A stretch of DNA of 64,000 bases from Lentilitoribacter sp. Alg239-R112 (GCF_900537175.1 NZ_LS999833.1:744001-808000); one strand, 5' to 3'; shown: positions 8,067 to 17,805, counted from the first letter of the stretch. Numbers and translations: made by a program. The notes: a model not told the origin generated them from the sequence alone.

Positions 8067-11000
8067 CTATTGGGCAGCCAGAAGTGAAGTATTACCTCCC
8101 GCCGCTGTTGTATCAATACAAAGATGACGCTCTAATAAGCATAAATCCTTCATATCATTGGTTGCGATAAGTGGCAGAAGCGCACCAGCTCTGCTGGCAA
8201 GCGCTTGACGGGCTGCTAGAAGGTCGTTTCGATCAGACCATAATGCAACGGCCTCGAACCCCTTTAACTCTGATAATGCCGCCCTAGGAAGGACTCCAGA
8301 TATAGTGTTGGCACCTGTAAGACCCGGCGCCACGCCTACAGCGGCGCAACCCATTTCATGGGCAATCTCCATCTGACTTTCCGCAAGAGATGCAGTTGGA
8401 CCCAAACATAAAATGGTGCCTTTGGCGAAAATTGACCATCTGTTAGACTCTCCGGTCGGACCCGGCATATCGATGGTTTCAAGAGCGGTATGTGTATCAG
8501 TGATGGCTTCATTTAAAGCCGTTTGCACTCTGCTAACCTCAACTTCATTGCCTTCAACAAAATCATGTTCCGGTAGAGTAAGGCGCTTGAAACGCCTCAC
8601 ATAATGCGAGCCACCCGCTTTTGGACCTGTTCCAGAAAGCCCCTCTCCTCCGAATGGCTGCGATCCAACAACCGCGCCGATCTGATTTCGATTTACATAA
8701 ATATTACCTACATTAATTTTGCTCGTAATGTATTCGACTCGATCATCAATACGAGTATGCAGGCCGAAAGTCAGACCATAGCCACTTGCATTGATATCAG
8801 AGATAATCTGGTCGATCTCTGTTGCCTCAAACGTGCAAATATGGAGAACAGGACCAAATATCTCCTTTTCGAGAGACAAGACACCGCCGACCTTGATGAC
8901 GGCTGGCCCTACGAACAAACTGTCCTGCGGTGCATCCAACTGTTTAAGTAAAGTACCTTCCGCCCTAGCTTGATCAATATGATCGACAATCTCGCGACGA
9001 GCTGATGCTGTTATGACCGGACCAACATCAGATGACATGTTCCATGGGTCTGAAATTTCCAATTCATCCATAGCGCCATAGAGCATTTCCAGAAACTCAT
9101 CAGCAATATCTTTTTGTAAATATAACATACGCAAGGCGGAGCAGCGTTGGCCGCAAGAGCGGAACGAGGAATCCACTATGTCTTTAATTGCTTGTTCTGG
9201 AAGTGCTGTTGAATCAACGATCATCGCATTAAGACCTCCAGTTTCCGCAATAAATGTGGAATCGGGTTCCAGTTTGGCCGCCGAGTCACGATAGATCATC
9301 TGCGCAACACCCGTTGAGCCTGTGAAACAAATCCCATTAATGCGTTTATCAGTGGTCAATTTCGCACCCACAACAGAACCCTTGCCTGGAATGAGCTGTA
9401 AAACTGCCTTTGGGACGCCTGCTTTATGCATCAAACGAACACCGATAGATGCAATGATCGGGGTTGGATCGGCCGGTTTTGCCAACACACCATTCCCTGC
9501 GGCCAAGCCTGCAGAAATTTGTCCGGTAAAAATTGCCAACGGAAAATTCCACGGTGAGATGCACGTTATAATTCCGCGCTCAGGCAAATCCCCAAGTCGA
9601 ATTGCTTCCGCACCATAATATCTTAAAAAATCAACAGCTTCGCGAATTTCTGCCACCGCATCAAGTGCAGTTTTACCTGCTTCGCGACAAAGAGCTGCGA
9701 AGATTTCGCCGGCATTTTCTTCATAAAGATCAGCAGCTTTATTCAGTATAGCGGACCTTTTCTCACAAGATATATTGCCCCAGTTTCTTGCAGATACCAA
9801 CGCATTCTCAACTTGTTCAAGAGAAGCCTTAGTTACAAATCCTACCTGATCTTCGGCGTTATTTGGACTATAAACAGCTGTCGGCCGGTCACACCAAATC
9901 GAACCAGAGATCATTGGTTTTACGATCCATTCATGGGATTTAAACGTTTCGCGGGCCTTCTCAAATGCAACTAAATCATCAAAATTACGCAGATCCCAAC
10001 CTACAGAATTTGGCCTTTCTGGCTGATAGATGTCATTTGGATTTTTAACAAATTTACTTCCAATAGTCGCGTCACTTCGGAGAATTCTAAAAGGGTCCTC
10101 AGCAATAGTTTCCGGGCTTACATCCTCATCAACCAGTTGATTAACAAAAGAGGAATTAGCGCCATTTTCCAAAAGTCTTCGCACCAGATAAGCCAGCAAA
10201 TCGCGATGCGCACCGACAGGTGCATAAATTCTGCAACGGGTTCCTTCCTGATCAAGCACAAGCTTGTGTAGTTCTTCACCCATCCCATGCAATCGCTGAA
10301 ATTCAAAAGACTGACCTTTTTCAGCCATATGAAGTATCGCGCTCACCGTATGGGCGTTATGTGTGGCAAATTGCGGGTAAATACGATCAGAGTAGTTCAA
10401 TAGTTTTCGGGCACAACAAATGTAAGAAACATCTGTTGCTGCTTTATCGGTAAAAACAGGGAAATCATTCACACCGTCAACCTGGGCCTGCTTGATTTCT
10501 GTATCCCAGTACGCACCTTTAACTAAGCGAACCATAATATTTCGATCGGTCTCATTTGCGAGAGAATAAAGCCAGTCAATAACCGCAGGGCAGCGTTTGC
10601 TATAGGCTTGAACAACAACACCAAATCCATTCCAACCGGCATATTGTGGTGCACGCAGGACTTCCTCAATCACATCAAGAGATAGATCCAGACGATCAGC
10701 TTCTTCGGCATCAATATTTAAACCCATTTGCGCTTCTTTGGCCATATCTGCGAGCACCTTAACCCGTGGTACCAATTCCTTCATGACCCTCTCTCGTTGG
10801 GCAACTTCATATCGAGGATGCAGAGCTGAAAGTTTGATCGATATGCCAGGGTTTTTACGAATGTCTTCATGCTTTGCATAACGCGCAAGCTTTTTGATTG
10901 CATCACTGTAGGAAGTAAAAAATGCATCCGCATCTTTTGCCGTTAATGCTGCTTCTCCCAACATGTCATAGGAGTAAGTAAACCCCTTCTTCTCCATCGC

Positions 11001-11555
11001 TTGGCCACGTTTAACTGCCTCTGATATCGTCTGGCCGAGCACGAACTGATGCCCCATCTCTTTCATTGCTCGTTTAACCGCGGTGCGGATCAATGGTTCG
11101 CCAAGTCGGCGTACTGCAGCATGCAAAGTATCTGCAAGCCCTTCAGATTCAGGTTCTTGCAGAACTTTACCAGTTAACATAAGCGCCCACGTAGAGGCAT
11201 TAACAAGTGATGAACTGGATTGTCCAAGATGCTCACCCCACGAAGACGGTGCGATCTTATCTTCGATCAGCTCATCAATTGTGTGCGCATCTGGAACACG
11301 AAGCAACGCTTCTGCAAGACACATCAATGCAATACCTTCTTGCGTCGACAAGCCGTATTCAGCAAGGAATACCTCCATAAGACCGGGATTACTTGCTTTA
11401 CGAATATTTCGAACCAACTCAGCGGCTCCAGCAGAAACCTCTGCACGACTTTTATCGCCTAAACCATGATCCCTAGACAGCTCCTTCAGAGCGGATGTTT
11501 CATCGATCATATGTAAGTTTCTGATACGAGATCGGATGTCGAGTAATTGGTTCAT
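8067..11555 (-). CDS. putA: Bifunctional proline dehydrogenase / L-glutamate-gamma-semialdehyde dehydrogenase
   Basis: PutA oxidises proline to glutamate in two channelled steps at the inner membrane. The protein has 1162 residues. There is no N-terminal ribbon-helix-helix domain; it starts directly at the alpha-domain. The FAD-binding PRODH barrel follows (about 150-470, with LSALHPRYE and VRLVKGAYWDTE). The aldehyde dehydrogenase domain (about 540-1020) has FIAETGGLNAM and the catalytic Cys805 in GQRCSALR. A C-terminal extension of about 130 residues is present, as in long PutA proteins. The start at 11555 follows AAGGA. Because it cannot bind DNA itself, control falls to the divergent Lrp-type gene. 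Confidence 0.95.
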   Translation of the reverse strand: MNQLLDIRSRIRNLHMIDETSALKELSRDHGLGDKSRAEVSAGAAELVRNIRKASNPGLMEVFLAEYGLSTQEGIALMCLAEALLRVPDAHTIDELIEDKIAPSSWGEHLGQSSSSLVNASTWALMLTGKVLQEPESEGLADTLHAAVRRLGEPLIRTAVKRAMKEMGHQFVLGQTISEAVKRGQAMEKKGFTYSYDMLGEAALTAKDADAFFTSYSDAIKKLARYAKHEDIRKNPGISIKLSALHPRYEVAQRERVMKELVPRVKVLADMAKEAQMGLNIDAEEADRLDLSLDVIEEVLRAPQYAGWNGFGVVVQAYSKRCPAVIDWLYSLANETDRNIMVRLVKGAYWDTEIKQAQVDGVNDFPVFTDKAATDVSYICCARKLLNYSDRIYPQFATHNAHTVSAILHMAEKGQSFEFQRLHGMGEELHKLVLDQEGTRCRIYAPVGAHRDLLAYLVRRLLENGANSSFVNQLVDEDVSPETIAEDPFRILRSDATIGSKFVKNPNDIYQPERPNSVGWDLRNFDDLVAFEKARETFKSHEWIVKPMISGSIWCDRPTAVYSPNNAEDQVGFVTKASLEQVENALVSARNWGNISCEKRSAILNKAADLYEENAGEIFAALCREAGKTALDAVAEIREAVDFLRYYGAEAIRLGDLPERGIITCISPWNFPLAIFTGQISAGLAAGNGVLAKPADPTPIIASIGVRLMHKAGVPKAVLQLIPGKGSVVGAKLTTDKRINGICFTGSTGVAQMIYRDSAAKLEPDSTFIAETGGLNAMIVDSTALPEQAIKDIVDSSFRSCGQRCSALRMLYLQKDIADEFLEMLYGAMDELEISDPWNMSSDVGPVITASARREIVDHIDQARAEGTLLKQLDAPQDSLFVGPAVIKVGGVLSLEKEIFGPVLHICTFEATEIDQIISDINASGYGLTFGLHTRIDDRVEYITSKINVGNIYVNRNQIGAVVGSQPFGGEGLSGTGPKAGGSHYVRRFKRLTLPEHDFVEGNEVEVSRVQTALNEAITDTHTALETIDMPGPTGESNRWSIFAKGTILCLGPTASLAESQMEIAHEMGCAAVGVAPGLTGANTISGVLPRAALSELKGFEAVALWSDRNDLLAARQALASRAGALLPLIATNDMKDLCLLERHLCIDTTAAGGNTSLLAAQ

Positions 11556-11663
11556 AGGTTTATTCCTTGCTTATCTGCCCATATTCTAACATTATTACAA
11601 AAGGACATTTTCCTTAGTTTTTTATTTTCTTAGGCATACACACTTAAATACGGGGATTTTTTA

Positions 11664-12152
11664 GTGAAAAATGGACATAGAACCGATCCAGATAGTGAAC
11701 TTGACTTTTTAGACCAAAAAATCATCGCGATTTTATCTGTCGATGGACGAATGGCGATCACAGACCTTGCCAAACAAGTGGGCATGTCAAAAACCCCCTG
11801 CGGTGTGAGAGTAAAACGCCTAATAAACGATGGTTTTATTTTGGGTTTTCGAGCGGTTCTGAACCCTGTAAAACTTGATATGAGCCATATTGCATTTGCT
11901 GAGGTTAAACTACACGATACAACCGAGGCTGCGCTCAAGGCATTTAATGAAGCAGTCCAATCAATCGTGGAAATTGAACAGTGCCATATGATCGCAGGGT
12001 CGTTTGATTATCTTCTGAAAGTTCGTACGAAAGATATTACAGCCTATCGGCGTGTTTTAGGCGAGCAAATATCTACATTGCCACATGTCGCCAGCTCATC
12101 GACATATGTAACGCTTGAAGCGGTCAAGGAAATTGGCGCCGAGTTCAACTAA
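11664..12152 (+). CDS. putR: Lrp/AsnC-family transcriptional regulator, PutR type
   Basis: A 162-residue Lrp/AsnC regulator. The N-terminal winged helix is LDFLDQKIIAILSVDGRMAI followed by DLAKQVGMSKTPCGVRVKRL, and a RAM effector domain (MSHIAFAEVKLHD... CHMIAGSFDYLLKVRT) follows. It begins at GTG 11664. It is divergent from putA with 108 bp between them, the arrangement of the proline-responsive activator PutR in Rhodobacter and Agrobacterium. Proline is the probable co-effector, by homology and position. Confidence 0.88.
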   Translation: MKNGHRTDPDSELDFLDQKIIAILSVDGRMAITDLAKQVGMSKTPCGVRVKRLINDGFILGFRAVLNPVKLDMSHIAFAEVKLHDTTEAALKAFNEAVQSIVEIEQCHMIAGSFDYLLKVRTKDITAYRRVLGEQISTLPHVASSSTYVTLEAVKEIGAEFN

Positions 12153-12180
12153 TGTTGCATGTTGCTTCAAGAACCTTTTC

Positions 12181-12297
12181 CTACAAGATTACAAGCTTAA
12201 TTGCATAGGCAATAATTGCAAGCGCAGCGACACCTAATAGCCAGAGGCCAATAAATGCAGTTAGTCGCTTTAAAAGTGTAGATCCTTGCTGTGCCAT
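12181..12297 (-). CDS. DUF2474 small membrane subunit of cytochrome bd (CydX-like)
   Basis: A 38-residue protein (starts MAQQGSTLLKRL) with one hydrophobic helix containing GLWLLGVAAL. This is the pattern of the DUF2474 family encoded after cioB/cydB. Its ATG shares a base with the cydB stop (TGATG), so it is translationally coupled. It plausibly stabilises the oxidase in the membrane, as CydX does in enterobacteria; that role is carried over by analogy. Confidence 0.82.
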   Translation of the reverse strand: MAQQGSTLLKRLTAFIGLWLLGVAALAIIAYAIKLVIL

Positions 12298-13301
12298 CAG
12301 TGATACCCTTCGCGTGGGTCAACTTTCCCCCGGAAAACCCAGTAGGCATATGCCGTGTAACCCAATATGAGAGGCACAAGCACAACCGTTCCGTAGAGGG
12401 TAAAAAGTAAACTACTATCAGGTGCAGCGGCTTCAGAAATTGTTAGAGAGGGAGGCACAATATTAGGATAGAAACTAATTCCTATTCCGATGAAGCAAAG
12501 CACAAATATCACTAAAGATGAAAAAAACGGCGCAAAATCACTTTGCTGGATCAGCCCGACAAATAATTTCCACGAGGCATAAATGACCAAGAGCGGAACC
12601 AAGCTTGTATAAATCATGGTCGGAAATGCAAACCACCGCTCGAAATACACCGGATTTAGAAATGGCGTTACGATGCTAATAAGCCCAATGAAAATGAGAG
12701 TACTCACAGCAAATATCCAAGTAATATTCCGCATGCGTATCTGCAATTCATCATTTGTTTTCATAATAAGCCAAGTTGAACCAAGCAATGCATAACCGGA
12801 GACAACCGCAAAACCAGTCAGAAGGGAAAATGGCGTTAACCAGTCCCACCAGCCACCAACATACTCACGGTTTTCTACCGCAATACCTTGAACGAGAGCC
12901 CCCAATGCAATGCCCTGCATAAAAGCTGCGATAAAAGACCCTCCAAAAAATGACAAATCCCAAACACGCTTCCATCGCTGAGTTCGCCAGCGATATTCAA
13001 ACGCGACACCGCGAAAAATTAAGGCCAACAGCATGATGATAATCGGCATATATAGTGCTGGTAAAACAGTAGCGTAGGCGAGCGGAAAAACCGCGAACAA
13101 GCCGCCGCCGCCCATAACCAGCCAAGTCTCATTTCCATCCCAAACAGGGGCAATGGAATTCATCATAATATCGCGATCTTGGTTCTCGTCAGCGAAAGGA
13201 AAAAGTATGCCCACCCCAAGGTCAAACCCATCCAGAATAACATATGTGAGAACAGAGAAAGCAATAATACCTGCCCAAATAAAAGGTAGATCGATCATCA
13301 T
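12297..13301 (-). CDS. cydB: Cytochrome bd-type quinol oxidase subunit II
   Basis: A 334-residue membrane protein with about 9 transmembrane helices. The N-terminus matches CydB (FIWAGIIAFSVLTYVILDGF, then DLGVG). Other marks are SIAPVWDGNETWLVMGGGG, ALIFRGVAFEYRWR and GYALLGSTWLIMKT. It pairs with CydA to form a quinol:oxygen oxidoreductase in the inner membrane. The ATG overlaps the cydA stop by 4 bases and the stop overlaps the DUF2474 start. The length and the DUF2474 partner suit the cyanide-insensitive (CIO) branch. Confidence 0.95.
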   Translation of the reverse strand: MMIDLPFIWAGIIAFSVLTYVILDGFDLGVGILFPFADENQDRDIMMNSIAPVWDGNETWLVMGGGGLFAVFPLAYATVLPALYMPIIIMLLALIFRGVAFEYRWRTQRWKRVWDLSFFGGSFIAAFMQGIALGALVQGIAVENREYVGGWWDWLTPFSLLTGFAVVSGYALLGSTWLIMKTNDELQIRMRNITWIFAVSTLIFIGLISIVTPFLNPVYFERWFAFPTMIYTSLVPLLVIYASWKLFVGLIQQSDFAPFFSSLVIFVLCFIGIGISFYPNIVPPSLTISEAAAPDSSLLFTLYGTVVLVPLILGYTAYAYWVFRGKVDPREGYH

Positions 13302-14722
13302 GGTTGCTCCGAATTATTTGATTGAAGAACAGATGGCTTGATTTGAATAACGGGTGTTGTTCCTGCTGCTCTTAGGGGACCATCGTCCAGCATTGTTTCT
13401 TCTTCAGACGGCGGTTTACTCATTAATCGGACAATATAAAATGCACCAGCTCCAAAAACAAAGAAATATACGACAATGAATGCCAGAAGAGATGTGGCAA
13501 CCGCTGGCGCTTCAACGGGTGCAAGTGAATCGGATGTTCTGAGCAACCCGTAAACAGTAAATGGTTGTCGACCAACCTCCGTAGTGATCCACCCTGCAAG
13601 TACAGCAACAAAGCCGCTTGGACCGAGAAGGAGGGCCGTCCTATGGAGCCACTTAGATGAATAGATCATGCCACGCCATCTCGCCCAAAGGCTCCACAGA
13701 CCAACGCCTAACATCGCAAAACCAATTGCGACCATAATTCGAAAACTCCAAAAAACAATGGCCACAGGCGGTTCGTCTTTATCAGGTACCGTATCAAGCC
13801 CATCAAGCGGTGCGTTTAGGTCATGCTTTAATATCAAGCTCGAAAGTTTTGGAATTTCTAAGGCGTAATCGACCCGCTTTTTCTCTGCATTGGGTAGACC
13901 AAATAGAATGAGTGGTGCGCCCTCAGGATGGCTTTCATAATGGCCTTCCATAGCCATTATTTTGACCGGTTGATATTCCAATGTGTTCAAACCATGTAAA
14001 TCACCTGCAAAGATTTGCACAGGCGTTACAATTGCGGCCATCCACATAGCCATTGAAAACATTGTTTTGGTAGCCGGTCCTGCCTGCTTTTTCAGAAGAT
14101 GCCAAGCACCAACCCCACCGACCACAAACGCAACAGTTAAAAAGGCAGCAAGCACCATATGTGCCAGGCGATAAGGAAATGAAGGATTAAATACTATCGC
14201 CCACCAATCATCGGGCACAAATTGACCAACTTCATTGACCAAATAGCCCTGTGGCGTTTGCATCCATGAGTTTACGGATAGAATCCAAGTCGCTGACATT
14301 AAAGTTCCGAAAGCAACCATTGCCGTTGCGAACATATGCAAGCCTGGACCAACGCGCTCACGGCCAAAAAGCATGATACCAAGAAATCCTGCCTCAAGGA
14401 AGAATGCTGACAAGACTTCATAAGCCATGAGAGGGCCGAGGATTGGCCCTGTAATATCAGAGAAAACACTCCAGTTGGTGCCAAATTGATATGACATGAC
14501 GATACCTGACACGACACCCATGCCAAAAGCTAACGCAAAAATCTTCGACCAGTAATTAAATAAGACGAGATATTTAGCCTCTTTTTTCCAAAGCCAAAGT
14601 CCGTTCAACACAGCTAGAAAGCTTGCTAAACCAATAGAGAACGCTGGAAAAATAATATGAAATGAGACTGTAAATGCAAATTGAAGGCGGGCTAGGAACT
14701 CTGCGCTTAAATCAAAAAACAT
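13298..14722 (-). CDS. cydA: Cytochrome bd-type quinol oxidase subunit I (CIO-like, short Q-loop)
   Basis: A 474-residue haem-bearing subunit. His22 in SFHIIFPAFSIG corresponds to the haem d/b595 ligand. Conserved segments include FGMGVVSGIVMSYQFGTNW, ILSVNSWMQTPQG and GWITTEVGRQPFTVYG in the quinol-oxidase region. The loop after helix 6 is short compared with the E. coli long Q-loop type, as in cyanide-insensitive oxidases. I start at ATG 14722 behind GGAG; a TTG four codons earlier is possible. It is divergent from an NsrR-like regulator, which suggests NO-linked control, since bd oxidases resist nitric oxide. Confidence 0.95.
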   Translation of the reverse strand: MFFDLSAEFLARLQFAFTVSFHIIFPAFSIGLASFLAVLNGLWLWKKEAKYLVLFNYWSKIFALAFGMGVVSGIVMSYQFGTNWSVFSDITGPILGPLMAYEVLSAFFLEAGFLGIMLFGRERVGPGLHMFATAMVAFGTLMSATWILSVNSWMQTPQGYLVNEVGQFVPDDWWAIVFNPSFPYRLAHMVLAAFLTVAFVVGGVGAWHLLKKQAGPATKTMFSMAMWMAAIVTPVQIFAGDLHGLNTLEYQPVKIMAMEGHYESHPEGAPLILFGLPNAEKKRVDYALEIPKLSSLILKHDLNAPLDGLDTVPDKDEPPVAIVFWSFRIMVAIGFAMLGVGLWSLWARWRGMIYSSKWLHRTALLLGPSGFVAVLAGWITTEVGRQPFTVYGLLRTSDSLAPVEAPAVATSLLAFIVVYFFVFGAGAFYIVRLMSKPPSEEETMLDDGPLRAAGTTPVIQIKPSVLQSNNSEQP

Positions 14723-14809
14723 TGATCGCTCCAAACAACAATTAAAGTTCTATAATAAATATAAGTTTAATCATGCTTGTAGCTAAAAACAATATTTAAT
14801 ATATAACTT

Positions 14810-14844
14810 ATTGTCGCACACCACCAATAACAAATTGTCGCACA
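14810..14844. promoter_or_regulatory. 11-bp direct repeat in the cydA/nsrR divergent promoter region
   Basis: ATTGTCGCACA occurs at 14810-14820 and again at 14834-14844, with start points 24 bp apart, just upstream of the NsrR-like gene. Identical 11-mers so close together in a 138-bp AT-rich spacer are unlikely by chance. They may be operator half-sites for the regulator or for another oxygen/NO factor. Confidence 0.5.
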
Positions 14845-14860
14845 AAATTGCAGAAAACCC

Positions 14861-15307
14861 ATGAAATTAACAAGCTATTCAAATTATGCGCTCCGCTCAC
14901 TTCAGTTAGCAGCAATGCATACGCCAAACCTCATACGCGTGGACGATGTCGCAAATGCTCATAAATTGTCTCGACCACATATCGTCAAAATCGTGCATGA
15001 ACTCGGCAAAGCAGGTTATGTGGAAACAGTTCGTGGCCGAAATGGTGGCTTCAGGTTAGCGAAGGACGCCAATAAAATTGTTGTCGGCGACGTTGTTCGG
15101 CTAACAGAAGGTCCACTGGATGTTGTTGAGTGCTTTAACCCAGACACGAATACCTGCCCGCTTATGGGTATATGCAAGCTTTCAAAGGCGATGACCAAAG
15201 CAACAGAGGCATTCATGGCGGTTTTGGATGGCTTAACAGTTGCCGATATTGCCTCAAACCGCAACGAATTGATGGGTCGCATTAATACAGCACTTTGCCT
15301 CGATTAA
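14861..15307 (+). CDS. nsrR: Rrf2-family Fe-S regulator, NsrR-like
   Basis: A 148-residue Rrf2 regulator. The winged helix-turn-helix lies near the N-terminus (YSNYALRSLQLAA, LSRPHIVKIVHELGKAGYV, RGRNGGFRLA). Three cysteines, C91, C99 and C105, have the C-x7-C-x5-C spacing seen in Bacillus-type NsrR, where they hold a [4Fe-4S] cluster that reacts with NO. It is divergent from cydAB, so it probably represses or tunes the NO-tolerant oxidase. RirA and IscR are related, but their genomic settings and cysteine spacings differ. Confidence 0.82.
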   Translation: MKLTSYSNYALRSLQLAAMHTPNLIRVDDVANAHKLSRPHIVKIVHELGKAGYVETVRGRNGGFRLAKDANKIVVGDVVRLTEGPLDVVECFNPDTNTCPLMGICKLSKAMTKATEAFMAVLDGLTVADIASNRNELMGRINTALCLD

Positions 15308-15323
15308 GACCTACTGCTTATAA

Positions 15324-15360
15324 AAGCGCGCCATAAATATGCATTACATATGGCGCGCTT
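15324..15360. terminator. Strong bidirectional terminator hairpin
   Basis: A perfect 12-bp inverted repeat (aagcgcgccata / tatggcgcgctt) with a 13-base loop sits between the convergent nsrR-like and peroxiredoxin genes. T-rich sequence follows on the plus strand (cttatttctt). It can serve both strands. Confidence 0.8.
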
Positions 15361-15381
15361 ATTTCTTCTGAGAAAACTAAA

Positions 15382-16008
15382 CTATACTTCTGTAAACCGG
15401 AGGTAGGATCTTACTTCATCCCACCCTTGCGGAAAGATATCTTTTGCTTCTTCGTTATTGATAGAAGGTGGAATGATAACCTTATCACCAGAGCGCCAAT
15501 CTGCGGGTGTTGCAATATGCTTTTCATCACCCAACTGCAGGGCATCAATCACGCGTAGGATTTCATCAAAGTTCCGCCCAACAGACATAGGATATGTCAT
15601 TGTTAATCTGATTTTTTTGTTAGGATCAATAATAAACACACTACGCACCGCAGCGGTCTCACTTTCTGACGGATGTATCATGTCATAGAGCTTTGCTATG
15701 CTTAGATCCGCATCAGCAACAATAGGGAATGTTAAGTTGGTATTTTGCGTATCATTAACATCCAAAATCCATGTATTATGCTCTTCAATCGTATCGGTCG
15801 AGAGGCCAATTGGTTTGGTATTTCTCTTTTTAAATTCATCAGCCAGTTGTGCTGTACGACCCATCTCAGTTGTGCAAACGGGGGTATAGTCCGCCGGGTG
15901 ACTGAAGAAGAATGCCCAACTACCCCCAATCCAATCGTGGAAGTTAATTTTCCCTTTGGTGGTTTCGACGTCGAAATTAGGGGCGATATCGCCAATTCGT
16001 AATGTCAT
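15382..16008 (-). CDS. 1-Cys peroxiredoxin (Prx6 class)
   Basis: A 208-residue thiol peroxidase that reduces hydrogen peroxide, organic peroxides or peroxynitrite in the cytosol. The peroxidatic Cys45 lies in SHPADYTPVCTTEMG. No resolving Cys is seen, and the long C-terminal arm (ATPADWRSGDKVIIPP...) marks the Prx6/AhpE-like class. I chose the ATG at 16008 because GGAG stands 6 bases upstream; the ATG at 16020 would put the GGAG inside the gene. It sits alone between the NO-sensor and the sulfate transporter, consistent with a stress role. Confidence 0.92.
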   Translation of the reverse strand: MTLRIGDIAPNFDVETTKGKINFHDWIGGSWAFFFSHPADYTPVCTTEMGRTAQLADEFKKRNTKPIGLSTDTIEEHNTWILDVNDTQNTNLTFPIVADADLSIAKLYDMIHPSESETAAVRSVFIIDPNKKIRLTMTYPMSVGRNFDEILRVIDALQLGDEKHIATPADWRSGDKVIIPPSINNEEAKDIFPQGWDEVRSYLRFTEV

Positions 16009-16065
16009 CTTGTACTCCATTTTTTGCTATTTGATGCTTATGGGAGGACTGCAAACCCGCATCAC

Positions 16066-17805
16066 CTATTTGCAGTTATTCTTCAAACACGCTTTCGATA
16101 ACTCCAAAACGGCTTGATGTTGTGATAGGTAAATTTCACCCGATAGATGCTCTTGAAAAGAGGCTCGCATGAGGCGATCCATAACAGGGCCTTTTACTTC
16201 GCTGAGATGAAAACTAATACCGAGATCAACTAGGCGTTCGTTGATCGCTTCAATGGATTCCAGTGCGCTCATGTCGATTGCATTGACGGCAGAACACAAT
16301 AAAATCACATGCTTCACCTCGTCTTTATTTGCCACCAGATTATATATTGCATCTTCCAAAAAACGTGCATTGGCAAAATAAAGACTTTCATCAATACGAA
16401 CCGTAATGATGTTAGGATGAGTTATAACTTCATGTCGCAACACATTGCGATAATGTTCTGACCCGGGGACCTGACCAACAACAGCCATATGAGGTTTGGA
16501 GGATTTATAAAGGTGAATAAGAACGGAAATGACAACGCCAGCACTCACGCCCAACTCAACACCAAACCCAAGAGTGATTAAAATTGTGGCCAGCACCGCT
16601 ATGAAATCAGCTTTTGAGTAGGCCCACGTTTTTTTAAGAATAGAAAAATCAACCAAAGATAAAACTGCAACAATAATTGTTGCTGCCAATGTAGCCTTGG
16701 GTAAAAAGTAAATGAGCGGAGTTAGAAATAGCGATGCAAGCGCAAGTCCAACGGCAGTATAAGCTCCTGCAGCGGGTGTATCAGCTCCCGCATCAAAATT
16801 GACAACTGATCGAGAGAACCCACCGGTTACCGGAAAGCCGCCTGAAAAAGCTGCACCAATGTTAGCACTGCCAAGCCCGATTAATTCTTGATCTGGATTA
16901 ATACGCAATCGCTTTTTAGCGGCAAGGGTCTGGGCAACGGATATGGATTCCACAAAGCCAATCACTGATATTAAAACAGCTGACCCTATCAAACTCACCC
17001 AAAGCTCTTGCGAAAATGAAGGAATAGTCAACGGCGGCAAACCTTGAGGAACATCCCCGACCAAGGCCACGCCACGTGCACCCAAATCATACAACCAAAC
17101 GACTAAAATGGTCGCTGCAACTGCAAAAACAGGACCAACCTTTGCCCCTATTCTGGCAAACCAAACAGGAACTCCTAACTTCAACAGAAGCGGTTTAATG
17201 CCTTTACGCGCCCAGAATAAAAATACTGTCGCGGTTACACCAATACCAACGGTAAACCAGTTTGCATCGACCGCATTTTCAATGAGTGATACGACAAGCT
17301 CTAATAGATTATGGCCATTGGCCTGGATACCTAGAATATGTTTGAGCTGGCTGGCAGCGATAATAATACCAGATGCGGTAATAAAACCCGCAATCACTGG
17401 GTGAGAAAGAAAATTTGCAAGAAACCCGAGCTTCAAAACACCCATCAATAGAAGAAATATACCGGACAGGAATGCAAGAGTAATTGCTGCTATGACATAT
17501 TCAGATGTTCCCGGCAACGCGATTTTGCCGATTGCTGCCGCAGTCATAAGAGAGACCACCGCTACTGGACCAACCGCCAATGCTCGGCTTGTACCGAAAA
17601 TTGCATAAAGCGCAATCGGAATAATGGACGCGTACAGCCCCATCTCTGCAGGCAAACCAGCAAGCAATGCGTAAGCCAATGATTGCGGTATGAGCATGAT
17701 AGTTACAATAACCGCAGCGACCAAATCATTGACTAAAGTAGCTTGATTGTAGGTCCTACCCCATTGCAAAATGGGCAGATAATTTGACAGATTAACCGAT
17801 TTCAT
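16066..17805 (-). CDS. SulP-family anion transporter with STAS domain
   Basis: A 579-residue inner-membrane protein. The N-terminal half is a SulP core with the signature (MLIPQSLAYALLAGLPAEMG, GLYASIIP, GTSRALAVGPVAV). A cytoplasmic STAS domain follows from about residue 440 (ITVRIDESLYFANARFLED..., NAIDMSALESIEAINERL). SulP proteins move sulfate, bicarbonate or dicarboxylates. Its position next to sulfide-oxidising enzymes makes export or uptake of sulfate or another sulfur oxyanion likely. The ATG at 17805 is the probable start, although the ribosome site is poor; a TTG nine codons upstream is possible. Confidence 0.9.
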   Translation of the reverse strand: MKSVNLSNYLPILQWGRTYNQATLVNDLVAAVIVTIMLIPQSLAYALLAGLPAEMGLYASIIPIALYAIFGTSRALAVGPVAVVSLMTAAAIGKIALPGTSEYVIAAITLAFLSGIFLLLMGVLKLGFLANFLSHPVIAGFITASGIIIAASQLKHILGIQANGHNLLELVVSLIENAVDANWFTVGIGVTATVFLFWARKGIKPLLLKLGVPVWFARIGAKVGPVFAVAATILVVWLYDLGARGVALVGDVPQGLPPLTIPSFSQELWVSLIGSAVLISVIGFVESISVAQTLAAKKRLRINPDQELIGLGSANIGAAFSGGFPVTGGFSRSVVNFDAGADTPAAGAYTAVGLALASLFLTPLIYFLPKATLAATIIVAVLSLVDFSILKKTWAYSKADFIAVLATILITLGFGVELGVSAGVVISVLIHLYKSSKPHMAVVGQVPGSEHYRNVLRHEVITHPNIITVRIDESLYFANARFLEDAIYNLVANKDEVKHVILLCSAVNAIDMSALESIEAINERLVDLGISFHLSEVKGPVMDRLMRASFQEHLSGEIYLSQHQAVLELSKACLKNNCK

